Of a DNA stretch of 64,000 nt, positions 8,748 through 17,461 are shown piece after piece. This stretch comes from Ornithinibacillus salinisoli. Lineage in GTDB: Bacteria > Bacillota > Bacilli > Bacillales > Amphibacillaceae. The notes below the pieces were generated by a model. The model did not search any database and had not been told where the DNA came from. It saw only the letters and a list, made by a program, of their open reading frames with translations. The DNA is taken from assembly GCF_042682545.1 (NCBI RefSeq), contig NZ_JBHUHQ010000014.1. The stretch is one strand, 5' to 3'. A program made the position numbers and the translations under genes. How positions within the stretch are numbered: position 1 is the first letter of the stretch; each line of letters opens with the position of its first letter.

Positions 8748-9671
8748 ATGAAGGCATTAGTATTAGGAGCATCAGGTGGAATGGGTTATGCAATAGTCAA
8801 TGAGTTATCAAATCGAGGGATTGAAGTAATTGCTTTCGCACGCAAGGAGAAAAAATTAAAAGAAATGTTTAATGGGAATTCGAATGTTTCCATCACATCC
8901 GGGGACGTTTTCAATCAAAGTGAACTAGAACAAGCAGCCCAAAACGTGGATGTGATTTTTCAAGCGATAAACATACCATATAGTGACTGGGAGGCACATC
9001 TATTACCATTAACTAAAAATGTAATAACAGCTACAAAGAATGTGCAAGCAAAGTTAGCAGTAGTTGATAATATTTATGCGTATGGAAGAAGTAATGGAAA
9101 GAAAGTGAACGAATCCACTCCGAAAAAGCCAAATACTAAAAAAGGAAAATTACGCTTGAAAATGGCCGATATGATTAAGGAATCGGGGGTGACGTATTTT
9201 ATAGCACATTTTCCGGATTTTTATGGACCATATGCGGAAAACGCGCAGCTTAATTATATGATAAGATCAATTGTTGCTGGTAAAAAGTCTAGATTTATCG
9301 GCAAAAAAGATGTATTAAGGGAACATATATATACACCAGACGGTGCTAAGGCAATAGTAGAACTTGCTTTTCGCGATAATGCTTATGGGGAAAGCTGGAA
9401 TATTCCTGCCTATGATGTTATTTCAGGTGAAGAGGTTATTCAACATATTCGTGATCTGACAGATTATGATAAGCCAGTTGGGATGGTTACGAGGAATATG
9501 CTTCGTATGGTAGGAATAGTCGATAAGCAGATGCGAGAGTTTGTTGAGATGCAGTATTTAAATGAAGAACCTGTCGTATTAGATGGAGCTAAGTACGAGA
9601 AATTTATTGGGCCTGTTCCTCGAACACCATATCGTGAAGGGATAAAGAATACAATAAAATCTTATCAATAA
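8748..9671 (+). CDS. NAD(P)-dependent epimerase/dehydratase-like (SDR) protein
   Basis: This 307-residue protein begins with a Rossmann nucleotide-binding motif, GASGGMGYAI (residues 7-16), as in extended or atypical SDRs. A later VVDNIYAYGRSNGKKVNE segment resembles the catalytic strand with the Tyr of the family, and FPDFYGPYAENAQL follows. It probably binds NAD(P)H and acts on a small substrate that cannot be named. ATG 8748 follows GGAGGTGGG, and the open frame upstream of it overlaps the operator. It sits directly downstream of the TetR gene and is likely its target. Confidence 0.8.
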   Translation: MKALVLGASGGMGYAIVNELSNRGIEVIAFARKEKKLKEMFNGNSNVSITSGDVFNQSELEQAAQNVDVIFQAINIPYSDWEAHLLPLTKNVITATKNVQAKLAVVDNIYAYGRSNGKKVNESTPKKPNTKKGKLRLKMADMIKESGVTYFIAHFPDFYGPYAENAQLNYMIRSIVAGKKSRFIGKKDVLREHIYTPDGAKAIVELAFRDNAYGESWNIPAYDVISGEEVIQHIRDLTDYDKPVGMVTRNMLRMVGIVDKQMREFVEMQYLNEEPVVLDGAKYEKFIGPVPRTPYREGIKNTIKSYQ

Positions 9672-9675
9672 TAAA

Positions 9676-9707
9676 ATGAAGCCAGATAAGCTAGTATCTG
9701 GCTTCAT
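9676..9707. terminator. Bidirectional terminator, SDR gene / amidase gene
   Basis: A 13-bp perfect stem, ATGAAGCCAGATA (9676-9688) with its complement (9695-9707), and a 6-base loop lie between convergent genes. Confidence 0.8.
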
Positions 9708-9716
9708 CCAATATGG

Positions 9717-11159
9717 TTATAAAATTGGTGGTTTACGAAAATTTGTTGCTTGTTCAAAAGCATATGCCAATTCAATTAATTTACCTTCACTAAAAGCGAG
9801 TCCTGTAAAGGTGATACCGACAGGCTTTCCTTCAGAAGTATATCCAGCGGGAACTGTGATAGATGGATATCCTGCTTTAGCTGCAATTCCTGCGCCGTAA
9901 TTATTAGCGAAAACTAGTGCATCTAAGTTATTGTTTTCGATAACTAAATCAATGCCCTCTGTCTGTGAGGTTTGTATGTCATTTAGCCGGTCATTAATAT
10001 ATTCCGCTTCCGTTAGAGAACCACTTTTACTCTCTGAATCTAGTAGTAGCTTTTGACCATACCTTAACGCATCCTTTGCGTGTGTTTGGTTATACTTGAT
10101 CACATCTAATAAAGAATGAACTGGTGCATTTGTGTCTAGCCTTGATAAATAAGCATTCAAACCATTTTTAAACTCATGAAAAAGAACCGTTGAATTTGGT
10201 AGATTTGTAGGGAGTTCAATTGAATCTATAATTTTTGCCCCAAGTTTTTTCATATCCATCAACACATCATTTATCAATGTTTGCTCTTCTTCTGGTAGCC
10301 CTTTAAGATATTCCGGAGATATACCTAATCGAGAGTTATTTAACCCATCAACATTTAAAAACGATGTGTAATCGTTTATTACTTCTGGATTTACTGCTGT
10401 TGCGGGATCTTCTGGATCAATCCCAGTTAATGCTCCTAATAGGATCGCAGCATCTGATACCGTTCGAGTCATAGGTCCAGCGATATCTTGACTATTTGCT
10501 ATGGGAATTATCCCTGTCCGACTTAATAATCCAACAGTAGGTTTAATACCGACAAGCGAGTTACTACTTGCTGGGCTAAGGATAGATCCGCTTGTTTCTG
10601 TCCCAATTCCAACTGTAGCAAAGTTTGCAGCAATTCCTGCTCCAGGTCCAGAACTTGACCCACCTACATCAAACTTGCCAGGTCCGTATGGATTTAATAC
10701 TTGTCCGCCATGGGAGCTATACCCGTTAGGCATGCCTACTGTCATGAAATTAGCCCATTCTGTTAAATTAGCTTTTCCTAAGATAATAGCTCCTGCTTCA
10801 CGAAGTTTTTTTGAAATGTGGGCATCTTCTTTTGCATAATGATCTTTTAATGTGAGAGAACCTGCTGTGGTATGCATTTTATCTCCAGTTTCGATGTTAT
10901 CCTTCAGTAATACCGGAATTCCGTGAAGAGGCCCACGTGGTCCTCTTTGCTTACGTTCTACGTCTAGAGCTTCAGCGATATGAAGTGCATCTGGGTTTAT
11001 TTCAAGAACAGCGTTAATGTTCGGTCCATTATGATTGTATGTGGCAATTTGCTCTAAATACAGCATCGTCAGTTTTTTAGCGGTCAATTTACCAGCTTCC
11101 ATACTAGATTGGATCGAAGCGATCGTTGCTTCACTTAGCTCGAACGGTTTGTTCGTCAT
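9717..11159 (-). CDS. Amidase (amidase-signature family)
   Basis: This amidase-signature enzyme of about 480 residues hydrolyses C-N amide bonds through a Ser-cisSer-Lys triad. The signature is plain: LLKDNIETGDKM carries the Lys, and GGSSSGPGAGIAANFATVGIGTETSGS carries the glycine-rich loop and both serines. No signal peptide is seen. It lacks the GatB/GatC neighbours expected for the tRNA amidotransferase subunit, so it is a stand-alone amidase of unknown substrate. Two ATG codons are possible. The one at 11159 is 9 bases after AGGAGG, while the one at 11168 directly abuts the SD and is less likely. Confidence 0.9.
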   Translation of the reverse strand: MTNKPFELSEATIASIQSSMEAGKLTAKKLTMLYLEQIATYNHNGPNINAVLEINPDALHIAEALDVERKQRGPRGPLHGIPVLLKDNIETGDKMHTTAGSLTLKDHYAKEDAHISKKLREAGAIILGKANLTEWANFMTVGMPNGYSSHGGQVLNPYGPGKFDVGGSSSGPGAGIAANFATVGIGTETSGSILSPASSNSLVGIKPTVGLLSRTGIIPIANSQDIAGPMTRTVSDAAILLGALTGIDPEDPATAVNPEVINDYTSFLNVDGLNNSRLGISPEYLKGLPEEEQTLINDVLMDMKKLGAKIIDSIELPTNLPNSTVLFHEFKNGLNAYLSRLDTNAPVHSLLDVIKYNQTHAKDALRYGQKLLLDSESKSGSLTEAEYINDRLNDIQTSQTEGIDLVIENNNLDALVFANNYGAGIAAKAGYPSITVPAGYTSEGKPVGITFTGLAFSEGKLIELAYAFEQATNFRKPPIL

Positions 11160-11237
11160 GTTAGACATCCTCCTGAAAAATGATAATAGAATGGTACAAT
11201 GTTAAACTTTAATAATATTGTTAAAATTATATAACTT

Positions 11238-11637
11238 TCAGAGATTATATTCACCTATTATGGACGCTATTCTATCGTTTTTTTCAGATTGATTAATATA
11301 TTCAAAGAAGCCTAGGCGATTCCCCCAAGGGTCGGTAAATGTACCCCATTTAACAGGAACTTCTTCTCTCGAATGAATATCAAAGCTTTCCACATCAAGC
11401 TCAATTCATAATTCTAGTACGCTCTGCTTCGATATCCATTACACCAAGACGAATCGGTCCACTATCTTTTGTAGGCATTCCTTCAGCCACTTGTAACCAA
11501 CTCCCAGGGATCAGTTCCCATTCAGCAAAACCATCATGTGGTATAAAATCAGGTTTTTTATTTAGTAATACTTCATACCATTTTTGACCTTCCTTTATAT
11601 TTGCAACTCGAATTTGAACGGTCATTTCGTAGATCAC
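11238..11637 (-). pseudogene. Frameshifted VOC (glyoxalase/bleomycin-resistance fold) gene
   Basis: A GTG at 11637 with AAAGGAGAG ahead opens a 78-codon frame with a VOC pattern (MTVQIRVANIKEGQKWYEVLL, then PDFIPHDGFAEWEL). It stops at 11401. The homologous continuation lies one base out of frame and runs to 11238: ELDVESFDIHSREEVPVKW, then TFTDPWGNRLGFFEY, the usual C-terminal VOC strand with the metal-ligand Glu. One indel near 11400 therefore separates two halves of one ordinary gene of about 130 residues. It is either a real pseudogene or an assembly error. Confidence 0.75.
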
Positions 11638-11667
11638 TAGACTCTCTCCTTTGTGATTTATAACATA

Positions 11668-11778
11668 TCATGTAATAAGATCATCAGACTGAACCATCTT
11701 GTGCCATTGAATAGCTTCTATCCATTCGTTGTTCTCTTTAAAGCCGTGTTGTTCGATCGATAGGGTAGTGGTTGACAT
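11668..11778 (-). pseudogene. 36-codon remnant, possibly the C-terminus of an AHSA1/SRPBCC protein
   Basis: A short frame encodes 36 residues including HGFKENNEWIEAIQWH, which resembles the C-terminal helix region of AHSA1/SRPBCC proteins (a pattern of the type GFxxxxEWxEAxxW). There is no ribosome binding site and no upstream part of such a gene. I read it as a decayed fragment. The family assignment is weak. Confidence 0.3.
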
Positions 11779-11836
11779 TGGTTAAAAATACAGTTTGTTT
11801 AAAATCCTTGTAACACTAATATAATAGGATAATAAA

Positions 11837-11871
11837 AGCCTGTTTTTGAAAAAGAATGATCAAAACAGGCT
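11837..11871 (-). terminator. Terminator after the AraC-VOC gene pair
   Basis: Stem AGCCTGTTTTTGA / TCAAAACAGGCT (11837-11849 with 11860-11871) with a T-rich tail on the minus strand, about 50 bases past the stop of the VOC gene. Confidence 0.7.
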
Positions 11872-11922
11872 CAAAATATTTCTATTGCGTTATTTTTTAA
11901 ACTAACTCCAAGAGTCACTCAC

Positions 11923-12366
11923 TTAAGACTCATATTTCCTGTCTTTTTCTAGCAACGACTCGTCCCATTCTTCTTCTGGCAATCCCGTAATAATCTCTAT
12001 TAAGTTTCCTTCTGGGTCTCGTAAGTGAACCGCTTGAATGCCCCAAAGTGGTTTCTTTTGAATCGATGAGATAAATCTTCCGCCTCGTTCTTCAATGTCT
12101 CGGACTGTTTGCTCCAAATTTGTTACTTTAAAAACACACGCAAATCTGTCTTGGGCTACCGATTGTACAGGTAAATCTACAGTTCCAACTGCTTCAGCCA
12201 TTAAATTTTTTCGGAACAATGCTAACACTTTTCCATCGCCAACATCAAAACTAGCGTAATTCCCACCAACTTCTCCCCATGTCAGATTAAATCCGAGGAT
12301 TTCTTGGTAAAAGTGCAAACAATCATCAAAGTTTGTGACGAGTAAACGAACATTATCTAGCTTCAT
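11923..12366 (-). CDS. VOC family protein (glyoxalase/bleomycin-resistance fold)
   Basis: This 147-residue single-subunit VOC protein has the paired beta-alpha-beta-beta-beta layout. The first module runs from MKLDNVRLLVTNFDDCLHFYQEILGF. The second contains VFKVTNLEQTVRDIEERG and ends with VHLRDPEGNLIEII, whose final Glu is a typical metal ligand. Its ribosome binding site (GAGAGGGG) lies within the last codons of the AraC gene, so the two are translationally linked. It may act in detoxification or resistance, and the substrate is unknown. Confidence 0.85.
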   Translation of the reverse strand: MKLDNVRLLVTNFDDCLHFYQEILGFNLTWGEVGGNYASFDVGDGKVLALFRKNLMAEAVGTVDLPVQSVAQDRFACVFKVTNLEQTVRDIEERGGRFISSIQKKPLWGIQAVHLRDPEGNLIEIITGLPEEEWDESLLEKDRKYES

Positions 12367-12368
12367 TT

Positions 12369-13235
12369 TTAATTTCCCCTCTCGTTATTGTTGTTCTCTC
12401 CAATCCTAATAGCTGAGTGGGAAGATGTCTTGAATAAATCGGACAAATAACATGTTGGAGTCATCCCTGTATGATTCCGGAACTCCCGAATGAAATGTGC
12501 CTGGTCACTATAACCAAAGGATGCACTTATCTCTGCAACACTATCGTCTCTATTACAAAGTAGAGAACGCAATGAAAACTGAATACGAACAATCCGACAG
12601 AATGTTTTCGGACTAAGACCAATCCAATCCAAAAATAAACGCTGTACATTCCTTGTACTCATGAATCCATCTTTAGCTAGCTGCTGTACTTTTATATTTC
12701 CTCGCTGCTGATAAATATGGTGCAACAAGTTAGTTATTGGTAAATCATTTTGAACGCTCTTTCGATGCTTTAATTTCTGTAATAGCACGGTATTTAACAA
12801 GGTGATTTTGTCGTCCGCTTCATTTAACCGATACTGAATCTCTGCCCATGACTTGTCGATATCTGACAGGGTGATGGAGTGACCAGTATGCGAACTAGCA
12901 GCCACTTGAAAAAGGGAATGAAAGCCTCCAGGACGAAAACGAATACCAAGGAAAGCCGAACTTCGATGAATTGGAATGTCAGCAAACTGACTCATTGCTC
13001 CGGTAACCTTCCCTATACACCCCAACGATCGGTCTTCTTGAAAAATAAAATCGATACAGCCATCGGGCAATACTTTCAAATACTTCTTCTCTCCAATTGA
13101 GAGTTCTTCGCCTGTTACCGTCCAGTAGCAAGCAATGTAAGGGAGTAGAGCCACTGTGGGCGAGTGCTCTTTGTACCTCACCTTTTCGTTTCCAAACTGT
13201 AATGGCATAAAGGAGTTGCTTAAACTAGAATACAT
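12369..13235 (-). CDS. AraC family transcriptional regulator
   Basis: This protein of about 288 residues has a C-terminal double helix-turn-helix of the AraC/XylS type: STRNVQRLFLDWIGLSPKTFCRIVRIQFSL is helix-turn-helix one, and AEISASFGYSDQAHFIREFRNHTGMTPTCY is the recognition part. The N-terminal 170 residues look like the cupin-like sensory domain of this AraC subgroup (LPYIACYWTVTGE, then LPDGCIDFIF). ATG 13235 is preferred because GGAGGTG precedes it by 6 bases. The VOC gene immediately downstream is probably its target. Confidence 0.87.
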   Translation of the reverse strand: MYSSLSNSFMPLQFGNEKVRYKEHSPTVALLPYIACYWTVTGEELSIGEKKYLKVLPDGCIDFIFQEDRSLGCIGKVTGAMSQFADIPIHRSSAFLGIRFRPGGFHSLFQVAASSHTGHSITLSDIDKSWAEIQYRLNEADDKITLLNTVLLQKLKHRKSVQNDLPITNLLHHIYQQRGNIKVQQLAKDGFMSTRNVQRLFLDWIGLSPKTFCRIVRIQFSLRSLLCNRDDSVAEISASFGYSDQAHFIREFRNHTGMTPTCYLSDLFKTSSHSAIRIGENNNNERGN

Positions 13236-13271
13236 ATACGGCACCTCCAATTCTTTATAAAATAAATACAA

Positions 13272-13466
13272 GCAAAAGAGTTAACGGACTTCCTTCCCAA
13301 AAATTTCTGCTATTTTTCAACAGTGTTGGGCAATACGAATCACTCATCAAACTTGACTAATGTGTTAACCCTACTACGTTAACCGACCTTAAATGACGAT
13401 CCGTTAGTTCCCCCCACATCAAGGAAGCCCATAGGACGAGCAATTGAAAGGAGTATTCATTTCGTA
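13272..13466. other. Intergenic stretch with three GTTAAC palindromes
   Basis: No open frame with a ribosome binding site is seen. GTTAAC occurs at 13281, 13364 and 13378, and TAACGGA near 13283 is matched by TCCGTTA near 13400. A promoter or operator role for the AraC gene is possible but unproven. Confidence 0.3.
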
Positions 13467-14363
13467 CTAAGCTCTTTCAAACAAATGGAATTGTAATCCA
13501 TATGGATCTGAAACCATTATGCTTTCATCATTATATTCTCTGGTGATCTCACACCCATTATCCAGTAATAGTTCTTTAGTCTTCTGAAAATCTGTAACCG
13601 CGAATTCGAAAAATGTATTTCCTGTTTCATTATTTTCTATATAAAAATGTTGTCCACCAATACGTAATTTAGTCTCTTTCTTGAAGACTTCCTCGATTTC
13701 CATTCCTAGAACATTCGTATAGAAATCGATAGCCTCGGGATAATTGGTGACTTGGACTGCAATGTTATTCGTTAATTGAAAGTCTGCGTTCTTATTAATG
13801 GTACGCTTAGGCTGGTAGTCATTTGAACCAGAAGAGAGCAGATCAAACAATGGCCAAACGGAACAGAAGTCATCACCAGGTCCAAAAGGTGCGTTTGCAA
13901 CATGAAAAATTTGACCATCCGTATCCTTCTTAAATGTCGAGACACCTGGATAAACATTTTTTTCGTCCTTAAATCCAAAGTCCTCCTTAAACGTTGTTCC
14001 GTTTGTTGAGATCATCGGAAATTGCCATCTTCGTTCTGCTGCAAATGCATCTTGAATTTCCGGGCTATCCGGAGAAGCAACAACAAATCCAGCTTTTTCA
14101 ACAATATGATGAAAGACACCATTGAACCCATCAGCCCACATGGTACAGTAAGAACAACCTTTTCCCATGTTGTGAACAACGATAAGTTCATCTTTATCAC
14201 CAAATAAATCGTTTAAGTGAACGGTCTTATTTGTAGAATTCATAAATTGATAGTTTTTCACTTTTTTCATGGGTAGTGATTTCTTCAATTCTACTAGTTT
14301 TTGTTTCTTTTCTATTATTTCCTTTTCCAGCTTACCAATTTCCTCTTGTAATAATTGTTCCAT
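13467..14363 (-). CDS. DUF899-type thioredoxin-like domain fused to a VOC domain
   Basis: This is a 298-residue two-domain protein. Residues 1-30 form a charged coiled coil. Residues about 35-190 match the DUF899 thioredoxin-like family, with Cys70 and Cys73 in GKGCSYCTMWADGFNG and the ending PFGPGDDFCSVWPLFDL. Residues about 197-298 form a glyoxalase-fold (VOC) module with VTNYPEAIDFYTNVLGMEI and ending SDPYGLQFHLFE. Each domain alone is common, and the fusion suggests a redox or detoxification enzyme with a bound small substrate. The ATG at 14363 follows GGAGTGAATATTA, just past the remains of another VOC gene, and AraC lies further upstream. Confidence 0.8.
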   Translation of the reverse strand: MEQLLQEEIGKLEKEIIEKKQKLVELKKSLPMKKVKNYQFMNSTNKTVHLNDLFGDKDELIVVHNMGKGCSYCTMWADGFNGVFHHIVEKAGFVVASPDSPEIQDAFAAERRWQFPMISTNGTTFKEDFGFKDEKNVYPGVSTFKKDTDGQIFHVANAPFGPGDDFCSVWPLFDLLSSGSNDYQPKRTINKNADFQLTNNIAVQVTNYPEAIDFYTNVLGMEIEEVFKKETKLRIGGQHFYIENNETGNTFFEFAVTDFQKTKELLLDNGCEITREYNDESIMVSDPYGLQFHLFERA

Positions 14364-14369
14364 TAATAT

Positions 14370-14735
14370 TCACTCCTTTTCAGTTGTAAACTCTACAATT
14401 TCTATTTGATTTCCAGTGGGGTCTTCAATCACAAAGAAATATCCGGAAGGACAAGGCTTTGGTTCATCAAAAGTATTTTCACCTGTTTTGCTTTCAGTCT
14501 CGTAAAATCATCATGAATATTTTCGGATTGAATACCAAGTACAACATTAGATGGTGAGGGTGTATTTGTTTTTTCTATTTTTTCAAGTACTAAGGGAATT
14601 CCATTATGTTCTAAGCTAATAATATTGTCCCCATAGACTTTTGAAACAGAGAAATCCAGTTGTTTCGTATAGAAGTTCAATGCCTTCTTTCATATCCTCT
14701 ACCTTTATAGTTAAAACACAAACTTGGTTTAACAT
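14370..14735 (-). pseudogene. VOC family gene broken by two frameshifts
   Basis: The start MLNQVCVLTIKVEDMKEGIEL (ATG 14735, AGGAGG upstream) continues in a second frame with FYTKQLDFSVSKVYGDN. After about residue 95 it continues in a third frame with TFDEPKPCPSGYFFV and then EDPTGNQIEIVEF, ending at 14370. Together the three pieces form one complete VOC protein of about 120 residues. Two indels, one near 14680 and one near 14480, inactivate it. It sits between the AraC gene and the DUF899-VOC gene in the same orientation, so it was a member of that operon. Confidence 0.8.
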
Positions 14736-14776
14736 TATATTCCTCCTTAAATTGTTATTACATATACTTTATCAGT

Positions 14777-15580
14777 TTAGTTGGCATTGTTTTTCTTCTT
14801 GTTTGCTTTGTTATCTTTTTCGAAAAGTAGCTTCGGTAAATTTATTAAAATCGGAGGATCATATGGTAACGGCTCTCGTAGTAAAATATGTACGGTTTCC
14901 GCGGTATTCTCTTGTATATGTATAGGTGTATCGGCCATACCACGCAAAGCATTATCCAATACAAAATAATTTATTGGGTTTATACTCCTTGATATTGCGG
15001 TAGCCATAATATAGTAGGTACCAAGCGGGATGTTAGTAAATGTACAGCTTTTTTCATGGTGACTAATTGCCGTGCCATGAATAGGGTTTTGGTCTGGAAT
15101 TGGCCGTGGGAATAGTCCAACAAATAATATTCCTTTAAAGGTTGATGGTATTTCTAGATGACATGTAATGGAAGGGTTTTGAATATCTATTTGAGTTAGT
15201 TCCTCTGAAAACTCAAATTCATTTATAAATTGATGTAAATCCTGAATGCTAGATTGAAATTGTTTTGGAGGAAGTCCCACAAACTTCTTGAATTTTGTGT
15301 TAAAACTACCCATACTCCGAAAACCAACATGTAATAATGTTTTTAAAATAGAGGAGGATGAGTTTATAAGAATTTCTTTCCCAGCCTCAATTCGTAAAGC
15401 TGATAAATAGTGCCGAGGCGAAACGCCAGTAATATCTTTAAAAATTCTACTAAAATGGTAAGGGCTATAGCCCACATGTTTTGCTAATGCTTCAGAAGTG
15501 ATTTCTTCATCTATATGATTTTTCATATATTCAATAGCTTGTAAAACTACTTTTTTCTTTTCACTTGTCAGCTTGTTCAT
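14777..15580 (-). CDS. AraC family regulator with N-terminal HTH and C-terminal effector domain
   Basis: This 267-residue regulator has the AraC DNA-binding domain at the N-terminus (about 8-105): HIDEEITSEALAKHVGYSPYHFSRIFKDITG, then LHVGFRSMGSFNTKFKKFVGLPPKQF. The C-terminal part resembles the GyrI-like ligand domains found in Rob-type activators, though less clearly. The ATG at 15580 follows GGGAGGTG. It heads a minus-strand cluster with a broken VOC gene and the DUF899-VOC fusion and likely controls them. Confidence 0.85.
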   Translation of the reverse strand: MNKLTSEKKKVVLQAIEYMKNHIDEEITSEALAKHVGYSPYHFSRIFKDITGVSPRHYLSALRIEAGKEILINSSSSILKTLLHVGFRSMGSFNTKFKKFVGLPPKQFQSSIQDLHQFINEFEFSEELTQIDIQNPSITCHLEIPSTFKGILFVGLFPRPIPDQNPIHGTAISHHEKSCTFTNIPLGTYYIMATAISRSINPINYFVLDNALRGMADTPIHIQENTAETVHILLREPLPYDPPILINLPKLLFEKDNKANKKKNNAN

Positions 15581-15784
15581 CTGCCTAACACCTCCCGCAT
15601 GTAACTCCCGTTCAGAATCGAAAGTGTATCTTAATATTTATAGATTCGATATCGAGAGGAAAAAATCCTACCACATTCAGATAAATTTTGATGTTATATG
15701 TTGATACATTGCATTTTGAGCTAATTTTTTGAGAGCACTTGGGTATTATGATAAACTGTATCCACTTCAAATTGGAAAGGAAGG

Positions 15785-16615
15785 ATGACTTTGCAATATA
15801 TAACTTTAAATAATGGTATAGAGATGCCACAACTTGGATTTGGTGTGTGGCAAGTTCCTGATAACGAAGCAACTCCTTCAGTAGCAAAAGCATTAGAAGT
15901 TGGGTACCGCTCCATAGATACAGCAAAAATATATAAAAATGAGGCTGGAGTTGGTAGGGCTTTAGCTGCATCAAATGTGCCTCGTGAAGAATTATTCATT
16001 ACAACCAAATTATGGAATAGTGATCAGGGGTATGAAAATACATTAAAGGCATTCGATGAAAGTTTAGAAAGACTTGGTTTGGACTACGTAGATTTATATT
16101 TAATTCATTGGCCAACACCAGAATTTGATGAATATGTGGAAACTTATAAAGCGCTAGAAAAGTTATACAATGATGGACGTGTGAAAGCGATTGGCGTTTG
16201 TAACTTTAATATCGAGCATCTGCAACGATTATTAGATGAATGTGATATTGTACCAGCAGTAAATCAGGTGGAATGTCATCCGTACTTACAACAACCTGAA
16301 TTAAAATCATTCTGTAAAGAACATAACATTTACTTAGAAGCTTGGAGTCCACTTATGCAGGGTGGCGATGTATTAAATAATGAAGTAGTAAAAGGGATTG
16401 CCGAGAAACATAGCAAAACTCCTGCACAAGTTATTCTTCGTTGGCATTTACAGTATGAGAATATAGTTATTCCTAAATCTGTTACACCTGCACGTATCGA
16501 AGAAAACTTCCAGGTGTTTGATTTTGAGTTAACGATGGAAGATATGGAAGAAATGGCTAAACTAAACCGTAATCAGCGAAAAGGTCCTGAACCTAATGAA
16601 ATGAATGTACGATAA
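15785..16615 (+). CDS. Aldo/keto reductase (glyoxal/methylglyoxal reductase type)
   Basis: This 276-residue NADPH-dependent reductase has the AKR catalytic tetrad in view: Asp and Tyr in SIDTAKIYKNE, Lys in ITTKLWN, and His in LIHWP. The ending with VIPKSVTPARIEENFQVFDF is the cofactor-binding region. It is closest in style to Bacillus YvgN/YtbE and the 2,5-diketogluconate reductase group, which reduce glyoxal, methylglyoxal and other aldehydes. The ATG at 15785 is only about three bases from AAGGAAGG, and TTG 15791 is an alternative start. Proximity to glyoxalase-fold genes may be functional. Confidence 0.9.
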   Translation: MTLQYITLNNGIEMPQLGFGVWQVPDNEATPSVAKALEVGYRSIDTAKIYKNEAGVGRALAASNVPREELFITTKLWNSDQGYENTLKAFDESLERLGLDYVDLYLIHWPTPEFDEYVETYKALEKLYNDGRVKAIGVCNFNIEHLQRLLDECDIVPAVNQVECHPYLQQPELKSFCKEHNIYLEAWSPLMQGGDVLNNEVVKGIAEKHSKTPAQVILRWHLQYENIVIPKSVTPARIEENFQVFDFELTMEDMEEMAKLNRNQRKGPEPNEMNVR

Positions 16616-16635
16616 AAATAATATGTGATAGATAA

Positions 16636-16982
16636 GAGGCTGGAACAAAAGTGTTTTGGTCAAATAAAAATTCAAACTATGATTCAATTCTTTAATTAGA
16701 ATTCGAATTAGTTTGGATTTTTCTTTTGGGTTATTTTCGTACTTTGTTGCTAATCATATATGGAATGCGAATTAACTTAAAAGATGGGGCGCTTCAGAAT
16801 AAAGTTCCCTTCGGTCGTTCATAGCAGTAATGAAAGCTCAAATGGTGAAGAGTAAATAACTAATGGTCACATTGCAGTTAATACGAATTTTCCATCAACG
16901 ACGAATTAAGGTCTAACCGTTGAAAAAAGTAGCATTGTAAATTTTCTATAGTAGAGTCGATGGTTTTAGTTATGCCCCAGCC
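16636..16982 (+). repeat. MITE-like intergenic repeat, copy 1
   Basis: The unit begins GAGGCTGGAACAAAAGTG and ends with GTTATGCCCCAGCC, so its ends are inverted repeats (GGCTGG / CCAGCC). Inside is a terminator-like hairpin in which TTCAAACTA pairs with TTAGTTTGGA, followed by TTTTTCTTTTGGG. After that come the segment CGTACTTTGTTGCTAATC and a GGTCGTTCATAGCAGT block shared with copy 2. No open frame is present. Other copies lie at 39551, 43572 (reversed) and 56807. Confidence 0.75.
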
Positions 16983-17039
16983 TTTTTTGAATACGGACTA
17001 ACATGATCATGATACTATATAAGTATTGGGCAACATGCG

Positions 17040-17461
17040 AGAAAGAATATTTAAGGAGATGGTTGTAATAATCCATTTTACACTAACTCAAGATTAGGGG
17101 ACGATTGCCAACGTCAGTGATACGAAACATACACTTACTAGTGGAAGGTGGATTAACATCCGTCTTACAGTGACTGGTACAAAAACGAAAACCAGTAGAG
17201 GTTCGGATATACAAATGAAATAGGTTGTATTGAAGCAGGAATTAGAAGTAATCGCTATCCCTAAAGGAAGGCGGTGAATTTGTCACTAGTTTCGTAAAGC
17301 CTGAGACTTACATCGGCAGATAGAGAGATAAACTTTTCTATCCTGCGTAAGTGAACTGAGGCATTTGCCATAAATTCTTGGTAAAAGCCAAGTTTACTAG
17401 TAAGGAAAAGTAACGGAACCCTGCCTCCATAGATTTTATTGAAAATCTAGGAGGTAATATC
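17040..17461 (+). ncRNA. Candidate large structured RNA upstream of the RNHCP gene
   Basis: About 420 nt without a plausible gene contain many local stems. Examples are a 9-bp stem with two wobbles and a TAAC loop at 17145-17166, CTGGT/ACCAG at 17174-17195, and AGGC/GCCT (17269-17302) enclosing a GTGA/TCAC hairpin. A compound stem starts at ACTTAC (17306), pairs with GTAAGT (17347-17352) and contains GCAG-ATAGA / TCTAT-CCTGC. There are also GGC/GCC at 17360-17369 and CTTGG/CCAAG at 17377-17392. I do not recognise a known RNA class. No group II domain V was seen. Confidence 0.45.
17424..17454 (+). promoter_or_regulatory. SD-sequestering hairpin of the RNHCP gene
   Basis: CCTCC (17424-17428), one bulged A, and TAGATTTT pair through an ATTG loop with AAAATCTA and GGAGG (17450-17454). 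This 13-bp stem buries the whole ribosome binding site of the downstream TTG start. Such hairpins commonly shield genes of mobile elements from read-through translation. Confidence 0.7.

Noticed and set aside
17040..17461. Group II intron interpretation of the structured region
   Set aside because: No recognisable domain V (AGC or CGC triad with GAAA loop), no 5' GUGYG start and no intron-encoded protein.
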